A DNA stretch of 11,043 bases from Geobacter sp. UBA6169 (GCA_002422265.1 DIUB01000006.1:1-11043), one strand, 5' to 3'. Positions 1 to 7,165 are shown, numbered from the stretch's first letter. Translations and numbers: made by a program. The notes: generated by a model from the sequence alone, not told the origin.

Positions 1-556
1 GGTCGTACTCGCCAGTACCGATGTGTTCCATTTTTTCTCCCAGATGACCGCCAGCTGTGTCAGGATCCTCCACCACCACCGCATCAGGCAGGCGATGGTA
101 CCGTTTTTCCCAGGTGCGGGCGATAAGTTGGGCTGCCCGTACAGAGGAGGCGATCGGTACCAGGGCCACATCAGGGGCATGGGCGGTCAGTTCAGGCAGG
201 GAGAGCGGCAGACCGGCTCCGCAGACAATCACCTGGGCGCCTGCCTCAATGGCGGACTTGACCAGCGGCTCGAAATCGGACAACGCCACCATCACGTTCA
301 CACCGATAATGCCGTCCGGCGCAATTGCGCGGGCCTTGCGAAGCTCGGTCTGAAAGGCCTGGGTCTCGGCCTGAAAATAGTTGGTGCCGGTGTAGTGGTC
401 GCTGTTCAGGGCGATACCGGCTGCCGCCACCAGGCCGATGCCGCCGCATTTGGCAACATGCCCGGCCAGGTTGCCGCCTGATATCCGGACCCCCATTCCA
501 CCCTGAATAACCGGATACCGTGCGGTGTGTTTACCGATCTTCAATTCTTTGGTCAT
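1..556 (-). CDS. Nitronate monooxygenase-family flavoprotein, N-terminal half (runs off left edge)
   Basis: FMN-dependent oxidoreductase of the nitronate monooxygenase (2-nitropropane dioxygenase) TIM-barrel family, which oxidises alkyl nitronates or acts as a related NAD(P)H:flavin enzyme in the cytoplasm. The frame is open from an ATG at 554-556 to the window edge, giving 185 residues, about half of the roughly 360 usual for the family. Visible motifs are QGGMG at residues 18-22 near the N-terminus (phosphate/flavin-binding strand), GVNVMV at 85-90, GAGLP at 113-117 and AGGHLG at 168-173, which holds the conserved histidine region. The start is supported by GGAGGG (563-568) six bases upstream. 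The gene is divergent from metY and shares a 154-nt intergenic region with it. Family is clear, but substrate is not; in anaerobes many members are of unknown role. The C-terminal half is outside the window. Confidence 0.9.
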   Translation of the reverse strand, partial: MTKELKIGKHTARYPVIQGGMGVRISGGNLAGHVAKCGGIGLVAAAGIALNSDHYTGTNYFQAETQAFQTELRKARAIAPDGIIGVNVMVALSDFEPLVKSAIEAGAQVIVCGAGLPLSLPELTAHAPDVALVPIASSVRAAQLIARTWEKRYHRLPDAVVVEDPDTAGGHLGEKMEHIGTGEYD

Positions 557-571
557 GCTTAGCCCTCCAGT

Positions 572-581
572 GCAGTACTGC
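572..581. promoter_or_regulatory. 10-bp perfect palindrome, possible operator
   Basis: GCAGTACTGC is a perfect palindrome lying 16 bases upstream of the start codon of the nitronate monooxygenase-family gene, just beyond its ribosome binding site. It would fall in that gene's 5' untranslated region or next to its promoter. I see no convincing -35/-10 pair for that gene. A 10-bp palindrome can arise by chance, so a regulatory role is only a suggestion. Confidence 0.2.
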
Positions 582-643
582 TACCTATTCATATACAACA
601 GCAGGGCAATACGGGGTGTAATAGTTATGTAAAAGCGTTGTTC

Positions 644-672
644 TTGACCGGAGCGGTCGGACACTTCATAAT
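644..672 (+). promoter_or_regulatory. Sigma-70 type promoter for metY
   Basis: TTGACC (644-649) and CATAAT (667-672) are separated by exactly 17 bases, matching the -35 and -10 consensus at 5 of 6 positions each. Transcription would start near 679, about 32 bases before the metY ATG at 711. No SAM riboswitch or T-box is visible in this short leader, so any sulfur or methionine control would have to act at the promoter. Confidence 0.7.
646..658. promoter_or_regulatory. Inverted repeat in the metY promoter, candidate operator
   Basis: GACCG-GAG-CGGTC is a perfect 5-bp dyad with a 3-base centre. It overlaps the last four bases of the -35 box and the start of the spacer of the metY promoter. A protein bound there would block RNA polymerase, so repression is the natural reading. 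The arms are short and I do not recognise a regulator that uses this site. Confidence 0.35.
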
Positions 673-710
673 GACGGGCCTAAACCTTTATTGTAAGGGA
701 GGTAGATACC

Positions 711-1994
711 ATGGATACAAACTGGAAGCTTGAAACTCTGGCTATTCAGGGTGGTTACGAGCCAAAGGCCGGCGAGGCCCGCATTGTGCCGATCGTGCAA
801 AGTACCACCTTCAAGTATGATGATGCCGACTACGTGGCCAAACTGTTTGATCTTGAAGTGCCCGGCTTCTTTTATACCCGGCTGGGCAATCCGACTGCTG
901 ATGCCTTTGAAAAAAAGATCGCCCAGATGGAGGGTGGTGTGGCTGCCCTGGCCACCTCATCCGGCCAGGCTGCCATTACCCTGGCCATGCTGAACATCTG
1001 CCAGGCCGGACAGCATATCGTATCCGCCAGCACGCTCTACGGCGGTACCTACAATCTGTTTTCCTCTACCCTGCCCAAGCTGGGGATCGAGGTCACCTTT
1101 GTCAATCCCGATGCCCCGGCAGAGGAGATTGCCGCTGCCTTCCGGCCCACCACCCGCGCCCTGTATGCCGAAACCATCGGTAACCCCGGTATGAACGTGC
1201 TGGATTTTGAGAAATTTGCCAGCGTGGCCAAGGCGCAACAGGTGCCGCTGGTGATCGACAACACCATGGCTACCCCCTATCTCTGCCGCCCCTTTGAACT
1301 GGGGGCCAATATTGTGGTCCATTCAGCCACCAAGTATATTGACGGCCACGCCACCAGCCTGGGCGGCGTGATTGTAGATGGCGGCACCTTTAACTGGGAT
1401 AACGGCAAATTTCCTGAACTGGTGGAGCCGGACGCCAGCTACCACGGCATGCAGTACGTCAAGACCTTCGGCCCGGCTGCCTACATCATCAAGGCGCGGG
1501 TACAGCTGATGCGGGATCTGGGGGCCAACGTGGCGCCGATGAACGCCTTCCTGTTCAACCTGGGGCTGCATACCCTGCCGCTGCGGATGCAGCGCCACAG
1601 TGAGAATGCCCTGGCACTGGCCAGGCACCTTGAGGCACATCCGGCAGTTTCCTGGGCCTGTTACCCCGGTCTGGCCAGCCACTCCAGCCACGGGCGGGCA
1701 CAGAAATACCTGCCCAAGGGAGCCAGCGGCGTGCTGACCTTTGGTATCAAGGGGGGGGCAGCAGCAGGCAAGAAGTTTATGGAGGCCTGCAAACTGATCG
1801 CCCTGGTGGTGCATGTGGGGGATGCCCGTTCCTGCGTACTGCACCCGGCCAGCACCACCCATCGGCAATTGAGCGAAGAGCAGCAGCTTTCCTCCGGGGT
1901 CAGCCCGGACCTGATCCGGCTGTCCGTGGGGATTGAGCATATTGATGACCTGATTGCGGATGTGGATCAGGCGTTGGCAATCAGTCAGAAGTAA
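711..1994 (+). CDS. metY: O-acetylhomoserine sulfhydrylase (PLP enzyme)
   Basis: Cytoplasmic PLP-dependent enzyme of the Cys/Met metabolism family that makes homocysteine from O-acetylhomoserine and sulfide, the direct sulfhydrylation route to methionine. The 427-residue length is typical of MetY and longer than most MetB or MetC proteins. Visible family features are YTR at residues 55-57 (cofactor phosphate contact from the neighbouring subunit), SSGQAAIT at 83-90, IDNT at 182-185 with the aspartate that pairs with the pyridine nitrogen, and SATKYIDGH around Lys208, the Schiff-base lysine. The C-terminal segment carrying SVGIEHIDDL is also typical. The ATG at 711 follows AAGGGAGGT (695-703) with seven bases of spacing. 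The gene stands alone behind its own promoter. O-succinylhomoserine sulfhydrylase is the main alternative, but length and sequence favour MetY. Confidence 0.93.
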   Translation: MDTNWKLETLAIQGGYEPKAGEARIVPIVQSTTFKYDDADYVAKLFDLEVPGFFYTRLGNPTADAFEKKIAQMEGGVAALATSSGQAAITLAMLNICQAGQHIVSASTLYGGTYNLFSSTLPKLGIEVTFVNPDAPAEEIAAAFRPTTRALYAETIGNPGMNVLDFEKFASVAKAQQVPLVIDNTMATPYLCRPFELGANIVVHSATKYIDGHATSLGGVIVDGGTFNWDNGKFPELVEPDASYHGMQYVKTFGPAAYIIKARVQLMRDLGANVAPMNAFLFNLGLHTLPLRMQRHSENALALARHLEAHPAVSWACYPGLASHSSHGRAQKYLPKGASGVLTFGIKGGAAAGKKFMEACKLIALVVHVGDARSCVLHPASTTHRQLSEEQQLSSGVSPDLIRLSVGIEHIDDLIADVDQALAISQK

Positions 1995-2006
1995 CTATCT
2001 TAGCTA

Positions 2007-2034
2007 GGGGGTGCGGTTGGCTGCACCCCTGTTT
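2007..2034 (+). terminator. Hairpin after metY, probable weak terminator
   Basis: GGGGTGC (2008-2014) pairs perfectly with GCACCCC (2023-2029) around an 8-base loop, and is followed by a TGTTTT tract. It starts 13 bases after the metY stop. The T-tract is short and interrupted, so termination is probably partial. The hairpin ends only 20 bases before the start codon of the next gene, leaving no room for a separate promoter. Confidence 0.55.
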
Positions 2035-2049
2035 TCGTACAGGATTCCC

Positions 2050-2895
2050 ATGCTCGATATCGCCATCGGCACCTTCACCATGCGTCCCTATGTGTTCGCC
2101 TTTTTTGCCGCGTTTCTGCTGGCCTGCGTCCCCCATGTGGGCTGGAAAAAGACCCTGAGCTTTACCGGACTGGGCTACCTGATTGCCTTTATCTCCGAGA
2201 AGCTCTCCATTACCACCGGTTTTCCCTACGGCTGGTACTACTATATTGATACGACCAGCCACAAAGAGCTATGGGTCTGGGGGGTACCGTTCTTTGACTC
2301 ACTCTCCTATGTCTTTCTGACCTATTGCAGTTACAGTACGGCACTATTCATCCTCTCGCCGCTGGCCACCCGCGGCTACGACCTGATCACCCTGGAAACC
2401 CGCGCCATCCGCCGGTCCTGGGCAGCCCTGGTGCTGGGAGCATTTCTGCAGACCTTTTTAGACATTATCATAGATCCGACCTCACACCAGGGGCACCGCT
2501 GGTTTCTGGGGCAGATCTACGGCTACCGGGAAGAGGGGATCCATTTTGGCATCCCGCTTTCCAATTACGCCGGCTGGCTGCTGACCAGCTTTATCCTGGT
2601 GGCCGCCTTTCAGTGGATCGACCGTCAGAAGGAAGAAGAACGACCGGCCGGCATCGTGCGGCTACCGTTTCGTTCACTGCTGGGACCGATTCTGTATCTG
2701 TCGGTGCTGATCTTTATCTGGACAGTGACTTTTTCGATCGGAGAATACCTGATGGCACTGACCGGCATTTTTATTTTTACGCTGCCAGTTCTGCTGGTAA
2801 CGGTGCTGGCTCTGGTGCGGATCAACCGTTACCGCGAAGAGGAGTTGCGGGAACACCTGAAGGACTACCCGTGGTCTCCCCTGGGCAGGTGGTGA
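2050..2895 (+). CDS. CruF-like carotenoid biosynthesis membrane protein
   Basis: Integral membrane protein of the carotenoid biosynthesis (CruF / DUF422) family, whose known members hydrate the ends of acyclic C40-C50 carotenoids. The product is 281 residues with several hydrophobic segments (about 12-30, 38-50, 85-103, 124-142, 172-189, 209-228 and 236-257). Family-like features are TGFPYGWYYY at 56-65, FFDSLSYVFLTY at 81-92, IIDPTSHQG at 140-148 and HFGIPLSNYAGWLLT at 165-179; the last two resemble the DP and G-P-L-S-N-F-G-W signatures of the family. I chose the ATG at 2050, behind an AGGA at 2041-2044, over an in-frame GTG at 2011 that lies inside the metY hairpin and would add a non-hydrophobic leader. 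No phytoene synthase or desaturase gene is nearby, so the substrate is uncertain. Confidence 0.75.
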   Translation: MLDIAIGTFTMRPYVFAFFAAFLLACVPHVGWKKTLSFTGLGYLIAFISEKLSITTGFPYGWYYYIDTTSHKELWVWGVPFFDSLSYVFLTYCSYSTALFILSPLATRGYDLITLETRAIRRSWAALVLGAFLQTFLDIIIDPTSHQGHRWFLGQIYGYREEGIHFGIPLSNYAGWLLTSFILVAAFQWIDRQKEEERPAGIVRLPFRSLLGPILYLSVLIFIWTVTFSIGEYLMALTGIFIFTLPVLLVTVLALVRINRYREEELREHLKDYPWSPLGRW

Positions 2896-2898
2896 CAG

Positions 2899-3660
2899 CT
2901 ACAACATGCCGACAATCTGCTGCAGGCCAGTTCCCAGGCTTTTTGCTGCCCTGCCGCTGTTGGCTGCCAAACGGGCCAGTTGTGGAATGATGCGCGGTCT
3001 CTTCAGACAGGTGAACAATACACGGGGAATGCTGATCTGCAAGGCGTCGTTAGTCAATTCGTCCAGACTGAAGCCCAGTTCTTCGTCAGCGGCATCGCTT
3101 ATGGAACGCAGCCCCAGAAACGGCAACCCTGCTGCGGCGGCCACTTGTGCCACGGCAGCAGTTTCCATCTCCAGCACCGGTGTCTGCAGCCCCATCGGCA
3201 GCAGGGCCGCAATTGCCGGTTTTGACTCCACCCGCTGGGTGGTAATAAAACTGCCCTGCCAGGTCCGCAGCCCGTGATGTTGTAACGCAGCTGACAAGCG
3301 GGCACAGCCCAGATCACTACCCGGCAGCGCCATTGCATGGAGACCCTGCTCATCCAGAGAAAACAGACGCTTGCACAACACCAGATCCGCCACATGGGCA
3401 CCGGCATGAACAGCACCACAGAACCCGACCGACAGTAAAAGGGACGGTTGTTCTTCCAGCAGCAGGCGGGCCGCACGAGTGGCCGCTGCGCTCCCCATGC
3501 CCCCCTCAGCCACGCAAAGGCGGCGCTCCTGCAACAGCCCGCTGTACAGCAGCACTCCATTCTTCCGACAGCGGCTGACCTGCTGCATCACCCTGGTCAG
3601 GGCAACCCGCTCTTCAGGCATGGCCGTCACAATCCCTATCAAGCTACGGTTATGCTGCAT
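2899..3660 (-). CDS. Nucleoside phosphorylase / nucleosidase family protein (MTA/SAH nucleosidase-like, possibly HpnG-like)
   Basis: 253-residue member of the purine nucleoside phosphorylase / MTAN superfamily, which cleaves the N-glycosidic bond of purine nucleosides such as methylthioadenosine, S-adenosylhomocysteine or futalosine. Visible features are GIVTAMPEE at residues 9-17 with Glu16, GGMGSAAA at 53-60, SVGFCGAV at 77-84, LEMETAAVA at 163-171 (ribose-binding Met-Glu) and RSISDAAD at 185-192 with the catalytic-type Asp189. The C-terminus carries an extra basic tail (about 213-253) beyond a minimal MTAN, recalling the hopanoid-associated phosphorylase HpnG; the terpenoid gene next door fits, but this is inference. 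The ATG follows GGAG at suitable spacing. The stop is 3 nt from the stop of the convergent CruF-like gene, with no terminator between them. Substrate cannot be told from sequence alone. Confidence 0.82.
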   Translation of the reverse strand: MQHNRSLIGIVTAMPEERVALTRVMQQVSRCRKNGVLLYSGLLQERRLCVAEGGMGSAAATRAARLLLEEQPSLLLSVGFCGAVHAGAHVADLVLCKRLFSLDEQGLHAMALPGSDLGCARLSAALQHHGLRTWQGSFITTQRVESKPAIAALLPMGLQTPVLEMETAAVAQVAAAAGLPFLGLRSISDAADEELGFSLDELTNDALQISIPRVLFTCLKRPRIIPQLARLAANSGRAAKSLGTGLQQIVGML

Positions 3661-3711
3661 CTGTTTATCTCCATCCCCTGTATATTCCCGATTATCTCCG
3701 CATCAAATTAC

Positions 3712-3740
3712 TGGACAAAAAGCAGTGATTCATGTATGAG
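3712..3740 (+). promoter_or_regulatory. Probable promoter of tRNA-Ser
   Basis: TGGACA (3712-3717, five of six consensus bases) and TATGAG (3735-3740, four of six) are separated by 17 bases. The predicted start would be about 8 bases before the mature tRNA 5' end at 3755. It is the best candidate in the 94-nt gap between the divergent nucleosidase gene and the tRNA. Confidence 0.5.
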
Positions 3741-3754
3741 TCTAAATCTTCTTT

Positions 3755-3845
3755 GGAGAGGTGTCCGAGTGGCCGAAGGAGCACGACTGGAAATCGTGTG
3801 TACGCTAATCCCGTACCGAGAGTTCGAATCTCTCCCTCTCCGCCA
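3755..3845 (+). tRNA. tRNA-Ser (anticodon GGA), with encoded CCA
   Basis: Class II tRNA of 91 nt. The acceptor stem is GGAGAGG (3755-3761) with CCTCTCC (3835-3841), discriminator G and encoded CCA (3843-3845). The anticodon stem CACGA/TCGTG encloses the loop CTGGAAA, placing anticodon GGA at 3789-3791, which reads UCC and UCU serine codons. The long variable arm typical of tRNA-Ser pairs GTACG (3800-3804) with CGTAC (3812-3816). The T arm is GAGAG-TTCGAAT-CTCTC (3818-3834). All arms pair well, so the gene looks functional. Although tRNA-Ser genes are frequent integration targets, I see no integrase or repeated tRNA 3' end in the window. Confidence 0.97.
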
Positions 3846-3855
3846 TTTAAAAAAC

Positions 3856-3887
3856 AACGGGTTGGCTGCAAAGCCAACCCGTTTTTT
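3856..3887 (+). terminator. Strong rho-independent terminator, probably bidirectional
   Basis: A perfect 12-bp stem, AACGGGTTGGCT (3856-3867) with AGCCAACCCGTT (3872-3883), closes a GCAA tetraloop and is followed by six T residues (3882-3887) on the plus strand, ending the tRNA-Ser transcript. On the opposite strand the run of A at 3849-3854 supplies a U-tract, so the same hairpin can also end the minus-strand radA-dksA-kinase transcript, whose last gene stops at 3933. Confidence 0.93.
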
Positions 3888-3932
3888 GTATCCCTTCTCC
3901 AGCTATCGGCCAGGCAGCCTGCAGGACAGGTC

Positions 3933-5339
3933 TCAACCCTCAAGCACCTCTGTCGGTGCCTGCGGCAGTACAATCTTGAATTCAGCCCCTTCAGCAGTGT
4001 TGCTGACACGCAGTATGCCTCCATGGTTCTGAACAATCCGGCTGACTATGGCAAGTCCCAGGCCGGTGCCGTGACGCTTGGTGGTAAAGAACGGGGTCAG
4101 CAGCTTTTTCATGGTTTCTTCCGGAATACCGCCGCCTGTATCGGCGATCGACAGCACCATCAACGGTCGCCCCTGCTCCTCAATTCCTGCCAGCCCGACC
4201 CGAAGTCTGCCACCGTTGGGCATGGCCTCCTGGGCATTGGTCAACAGATTGATACAAACCTGCTTCAGCTGACCGGCATCCCCCAATAGCTTCCAGCGCC
4301 CGGCAGGCAGGGCCGTTTCAAGAGTTATTTTTCGGTCGTCAAGGGTCAAGCGGTAGTCTGCCAGACACTCCTCAACAACTGCCTTCAGATTACAGGGCTG
4401 GTAGCAGATGGTCGGCTTGCGGGAAAAGGCCAGAATGTCGCCCAAAAGCCGCTCCAGCCGGTGTGACTCGTTGATGATGGTCTCCAGATAATGTCGCTGC
4501 GGGGTGTCCTCCGGCAGGGTCCGCTCCAGCCGGGCGGCAAAACCGCCAATGGTGATCAGCGGGGTCTTCAGTTCGTGGGAAATGGAGGCGGCCATCTCGC
4601 CAATGGCTGCCAGATGGGCACCGTGCACCAGCCGCTGACGAGCCTCGCTCAATTCGGCATGGGCCTCTTCAAGGTTACGGTAGAGCCGCGTGTTCTCAAT
4701 GGCCATACCGGCCTGATTGGCAAACAACTGCAGAACCTGCAACTGTTCTCCCGTGATCTTCTGCTGTCCGGAAGGGTTATCAACAATGATGATCCCGATC
4801 AGATTATTTCGAGTCACCAGCGGCACCGCAGCACAGGTACTGATGCCGAAACGCTCCACAAAATCACATTCGTCACAGCCCTGGCAGTCCAGATCAGCCA
4901 GACAGCATAATTTCCGATCATGCACCACTCTGGTAACCAGCCTACAGCCATCGCTCAGATCAATACGGGTGCCGCGCACATCAGCACAGAACGGTGATTG
5001 TTGCTGCAGTGTCAATGCATCCGCCTCAAGATCCCAGAACCCTGAAAGCGGGTTGTCCGGATCACTATCAACTACATGAAAACCAGCGGTATTTTCACGG
5101 CAGATTCCCAACATCCCCTGCAGCGTATTGGTCTTTTGATTGTAGAGAAACAACATGGAGCGGCCAAACAGGCCGTTGTTTTCACACACCAGTGCCGAGA
5201 GGATCAGATGCAGCAGCTTGTTCAACTTCATGGTGGAGAGCAGCGTGGAGCTGAAGAGATACAGCAGTGAGAGGTCTCCGGCTAGAGACAGGGGGACGGG
5301 CACCGCATCGGATGTCTGCTTTGTACTGGTGTCTGCCAT
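3933..5339 (-). CDS. Soluble GAF-domain sensor histidine kinase with cysteine cluster
   Basis: 468-residue two-component sensor kinase with no obvious transmembrane segment, hence probably cytoplasmic. A GAF-type sensor domain covers about residues 25-220, then a short coiled linker (about 215-240), the dimerisation/phosphoacceptor domain with SHELKTP (254-260, His255), and the HATPase domain: N box with Asn364 and Asn368, G1 box DTGGG at 400-404, F box PFFTT at 416-420 and G2 box GTGLGL at 424-429. All catalytic boxes are intact. The GAF domain carries Cys145, Cys146, Cys152, Cys155 and Cys158, three of them in C-x2-C-x2-C spacing, plus Cys169, which suggests metal, Fe-S or redox sensing (inference). 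No response regulator gene is in the window, so its partner is unknown. It is the last gene after radA and dksA, 48 nt behind dksA. The ATG is preceded by AGGA. Confidence 0.9.
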   Translation of the reverse strand: MADTSTKQTSDAVPVPLSLAGDLSLLYLFSSTLLSTMKLNKLLHLILSALVCENNGLFGRSMLFLYNQKTNTLQGMLGICRENTAGFHVVDSDPDNPLSGFWDLEADALTLQQQSPFCADVRGTRIDLSDGCRLVTRVVHDRKLCCLADLDCQGCDECDFVERFGISTCAAVPLVTRNNLIGIIIVDNPSGQQKITGEQLQVLQLFANQAGMAIENTRLYRNLEEAHAELSEARQRLVHGAHLAAIGEMAASISHELKTPLITIGGFAARLERTLPEDTPQRHYLETIINESHRLERLLGDILAFSRKPTICYQPCNLKAVVEECLADYRLTLDDRKITLETALPAGRWKLLGDAGQLKQVCINLLTNAQEAMPNGGRLRVGLAGIEEQGRPLMVLSIADTGGGIPEETMKKLLTPFFTTKRHGTGLGLAIVSRIVQNHGGILRVSNTAEGAEFKIVLPQAPTEVLEG

Positions 5340-5387
5340 GCCGGATTCCTGATGGCCGCAGCAGCAAAGATGGCCAGGGGGACAGCG

Positions 5388-5744
5388 TTAGGGCCGTTTT
5401 TCTTTCTGCTCTGCCTCAATCTTGCAATCAATACACTGGGTGGTCACGGGACGGGCCTTGAGCCGTGCCTCACTGATATCGCCCCCACAATCTTCACAGA
5501 TACCGTAGGTGCCGTCTTCGATCCGCTCCAGTGCTTCGCGGATCTTGTTGCCCAGCTTGCGCTCACGGTCACGGATGCGCAACTCAAAGGTACGGTCGGA
5601 CTCCTGCGTGGCGCGGTCAGTCGGATCAGGGAAGTGCGAGGCATCATCCCCCATCTCGTGCACCGTCTTGTCCGCCTCAGACATCAACGTCTTCATTTCG
5701 TCCAGGAGCAACTGACGGAATTGTTCAAGTTTCTCTGCTTCCAT
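5388..5744 (-). CDS. dksA: DksA-family RNA polymerase-binding transcription factor
   Basis: 118-residue DksA/TraR C4 zinc-finger protein, which binds in the RNA polymerase secondary channel and, with ppGpp, adjusts rRNA and amino-acid promoters. The N-terminal half is helical coiled-coil, with the tip motif DPTDRA at residues 40-45 carrying the two aspartates and alanine needed for activity. The zinc finger uses Cys83, Cys86, Cys104 and Cys107, all present. The protein is shorter than E. coli DksA (151 residues), lacking part of its N-terminal region, as in many deltaproteobacterial copies. I chose the ATG at 5744, with AGGA about seven bases upstream, over an in-frame GTG at 5756 that would add four residues and overlap this ribosome binding site. 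It sits between radA (71-nt gap) and the sensor kinase in the same orientation. Confidence 0.92.
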   Translation of the reverse strand: MEAEKLEQFRQLLLDEMKTLMSEADKTVHEMGDDASHFPDPTDRATQESDRTFELRIRDRERKLGNKIREALERIEDGTYGICEDCGGDISEARLKARPVTTQCIDCKIEAEQKEKRP

Positions 5745-5815
5745 GCATTTCCTCACTTCAGCTATAATTTGCTGATATTAAGGACATTAACCGAGCAAGT
5801 CCAGTAAAAAGTATG

Positions 5816-7165
5816 TTACAGCAGCAACTCCAGGGCCTCCTGCACGGTGGAAACCCCCTGCAGTGCAATGCTACCTCCAGCCAGACGCCGCAGATTACCT
5901 TCCGGCAGCAGACACTGCTCAAACCCCAGCTTGCCTGCCTCTGATATGCGCGGCTCCGGCTGGGTAATGGCACGCACCTCACCGGCCAGCCCCACCTCAC
6001 CGAAGACCACCGCATTGGCCGGCACCGGGCGGTCAAGGTGGCTGGAGGCCACTGCCAGCAGCATGGCCAGGTCAGCAGCAGGTTCGGTGAGGCGCGCACC
6101 ACCGGCCACATTCAAAAAGATATCCTGCCCCCCCAGATGCAGCCCGGCCTTCTTCTCCAGCACCGCCACCAGCAGCGCCAGTCGGTTGCTGTCTGCCCCG
6201 ATGGTGGTCCGGCGCGGTGTCCCGTAGCTGCTGGGGGTCACCAGCGCCTGCACCTCCACCAGCAGTGTGCGGCTCCCCTCCAGTGATGCAGTCACCACTG
6301 AGCCGGGTGCATCCAGCGGCCGTTCCGAAAGAAACAGCTCTGACGGATTGGCCACCTCAGCCAGACCGCCGGATTTCATCTCAAACACCCCGATCTCGTT
6401 GGTGGAACCAAACCGGTTCTTGACCGCCCTCAGAATCCGGTACGGATGCCCCCGATCACCCTCGAAATACAGCACCGTATCCACCATATGTTCCAACACC
6501 CTTGGCCCGGCAATGGCGCCGTCCTTGGTCACGTGTCCCACAATGAAAATCGGGATACCGCTTCCCTTGGCAAGCAGCATTAATTTACCGGCAGATTCCC
6601 GCACCTGGCTGACACTGCCGGGTGCTGACTCCAGTGAGTGGGTCCAGACCGTCTGGATTGAATCCACCACCACCGCCCGCGGCCTGATCTTCTCCACCTG
6701 GACAACGATTTCCTCCAGACTGTTCTCAGCCAGCACCAGCAGCGGCCTGCCGCTGACACCCAGCCGCTCGCCCCGCAGGCGGGTCTGGGCAGCCGACTCC
6801 TCGCCGGAGACATACAACACCGCTCCTTCGGCAGCCAGATGGTGCATAGCCTGCAGCAGCAGCGTAGACTTGCCTATGCCCGGATCACCACCGATCAGCA
6901 CCAGCGAACCGGGCACCAGCCCGCCCCCCAGCACCCGGTCAAGCTCACCGATACCGCAGCTGAAACGTGCCTCGGCCTGAGGTGGCACCTCACCGATCGG
7001 CAGGGCCTGGTTCCTGCCCTGACCATGCAATCCGGCTCCCTTGGTCGCCCCCGGCTTCAACTCTTCGGCCATACTGTTCCAGGCCCCGCAATCAGGGCAC
7101 TTGCCCAACCATTTGGGGGACTGGCAGCCGCACTGGCTGCAACTGAATACGGTCTTCTGACGCAT
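5816..7165 (-). CDS. radA: DNA repair / recombination ATPase RadA (Sms)
   Basis: 449-residue RecA-like branch-migration helicase that processes recombination intermediates. Domains in order: N-terminal C4 zinc finger (Cys9, Cys12, Cys23, Cys26); RecA-fold ATPase with Walker A GGDPGIGKST at residues 92-101 and Walker B VVVDS at 165-169 (Asp168); the RadA-specific KNRFG motif at 249-253; and a C-terminal Lon-protease-like domain (about 285-449) that lacks proteolytic function in this family. Length and all motifs are as expected. I start it at the ATG at 7165, seven bases after GAGAGG; an in-frame TTG at 7186 has no such site. It is probably the first gene of a minus-strand run with dksA and the sensor kinase, and is divergent from the flavodiiron gene. 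Confidence 0.97.
   Translation of the reverse strand: MRQKTVFSCSQCGCQSPKWLGKCPDCGAWNSMAEELKPGATKGAGLHGQGRNQALPIGEVPPQAEARFSCGIGELDRVLGGGLVPGSLVLIGGDPGIGKSTLLLQAMHHLAAEGAVLYVSGEESAAQTRLRGERLGVSGRPLLVLAENSLEEIVVQVEKIRPRAVVVDSIQTVWTHSLESAPGSVSQVRESAGKLMLLAKGSGIPIFIVGHVTKDGAIAGPRVLEHMVDTVLYFEGDRGHPYRILRAVKNRFGSTNEIGVFEMKSGGLAEVANPSELFLSERPLDAPGSVVTASLEGSRTLLVEVQALVTPSSYGTPRRTTIGADSNRLALLVAVLEKKAGLHLGGQDIFLNVAGGARLTEPAADLAMLLAVASSHLDRPVPANAVVFGEVGLAGEVRAITQPEPRISEAGKLGFEQCLLPEGNLRRLAGGSIALQGVSTVQEALELLL

Noticed and set aside
557..710. Possible SAM riboswitch upstream of metY
   Set aside because: The predicted leader is only about 32 nt and I see none of the conserved helices; the region holds a promoter instead.
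1323..1940. 205-codon minus-strand open frame opposite metY
   Set aside because: It is an antisense shadow of a well-identified PLP enzyme; its translation shows no family features and is rich in residues expected from reversed GC-rich codons.
2011..2049. GTG at 2011 as start of the carotenoid gene
   Set aside because: It lies inside the metY hairpin without a ribosome binding site, while the ATG at 2050 follows AGGA and begins a typical N-terminus.
2325..2990. 221-codon plus-strand frame overlapping the carotenoid gene and the nucleosidase end
   Set aside because: It runs out of frame through the membrane protein gene and reads as Arg/Pro/Gly-rich shadow sequence.
3755..3845. tRNA-Ser as an integration site for a mobile element
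   Set aside because: No integrase gene and no second copy of the tRNA 3' end is seen on either side; a terminator and a housekeeping gene follow directly.
6267..6980. 237-codon plus-strand open frame opposite radA
   Set aside because: Serine/proline-rich shadow of radA with no ribosome binding site or recognisable motif; radA carries every expected motif on the other strand.
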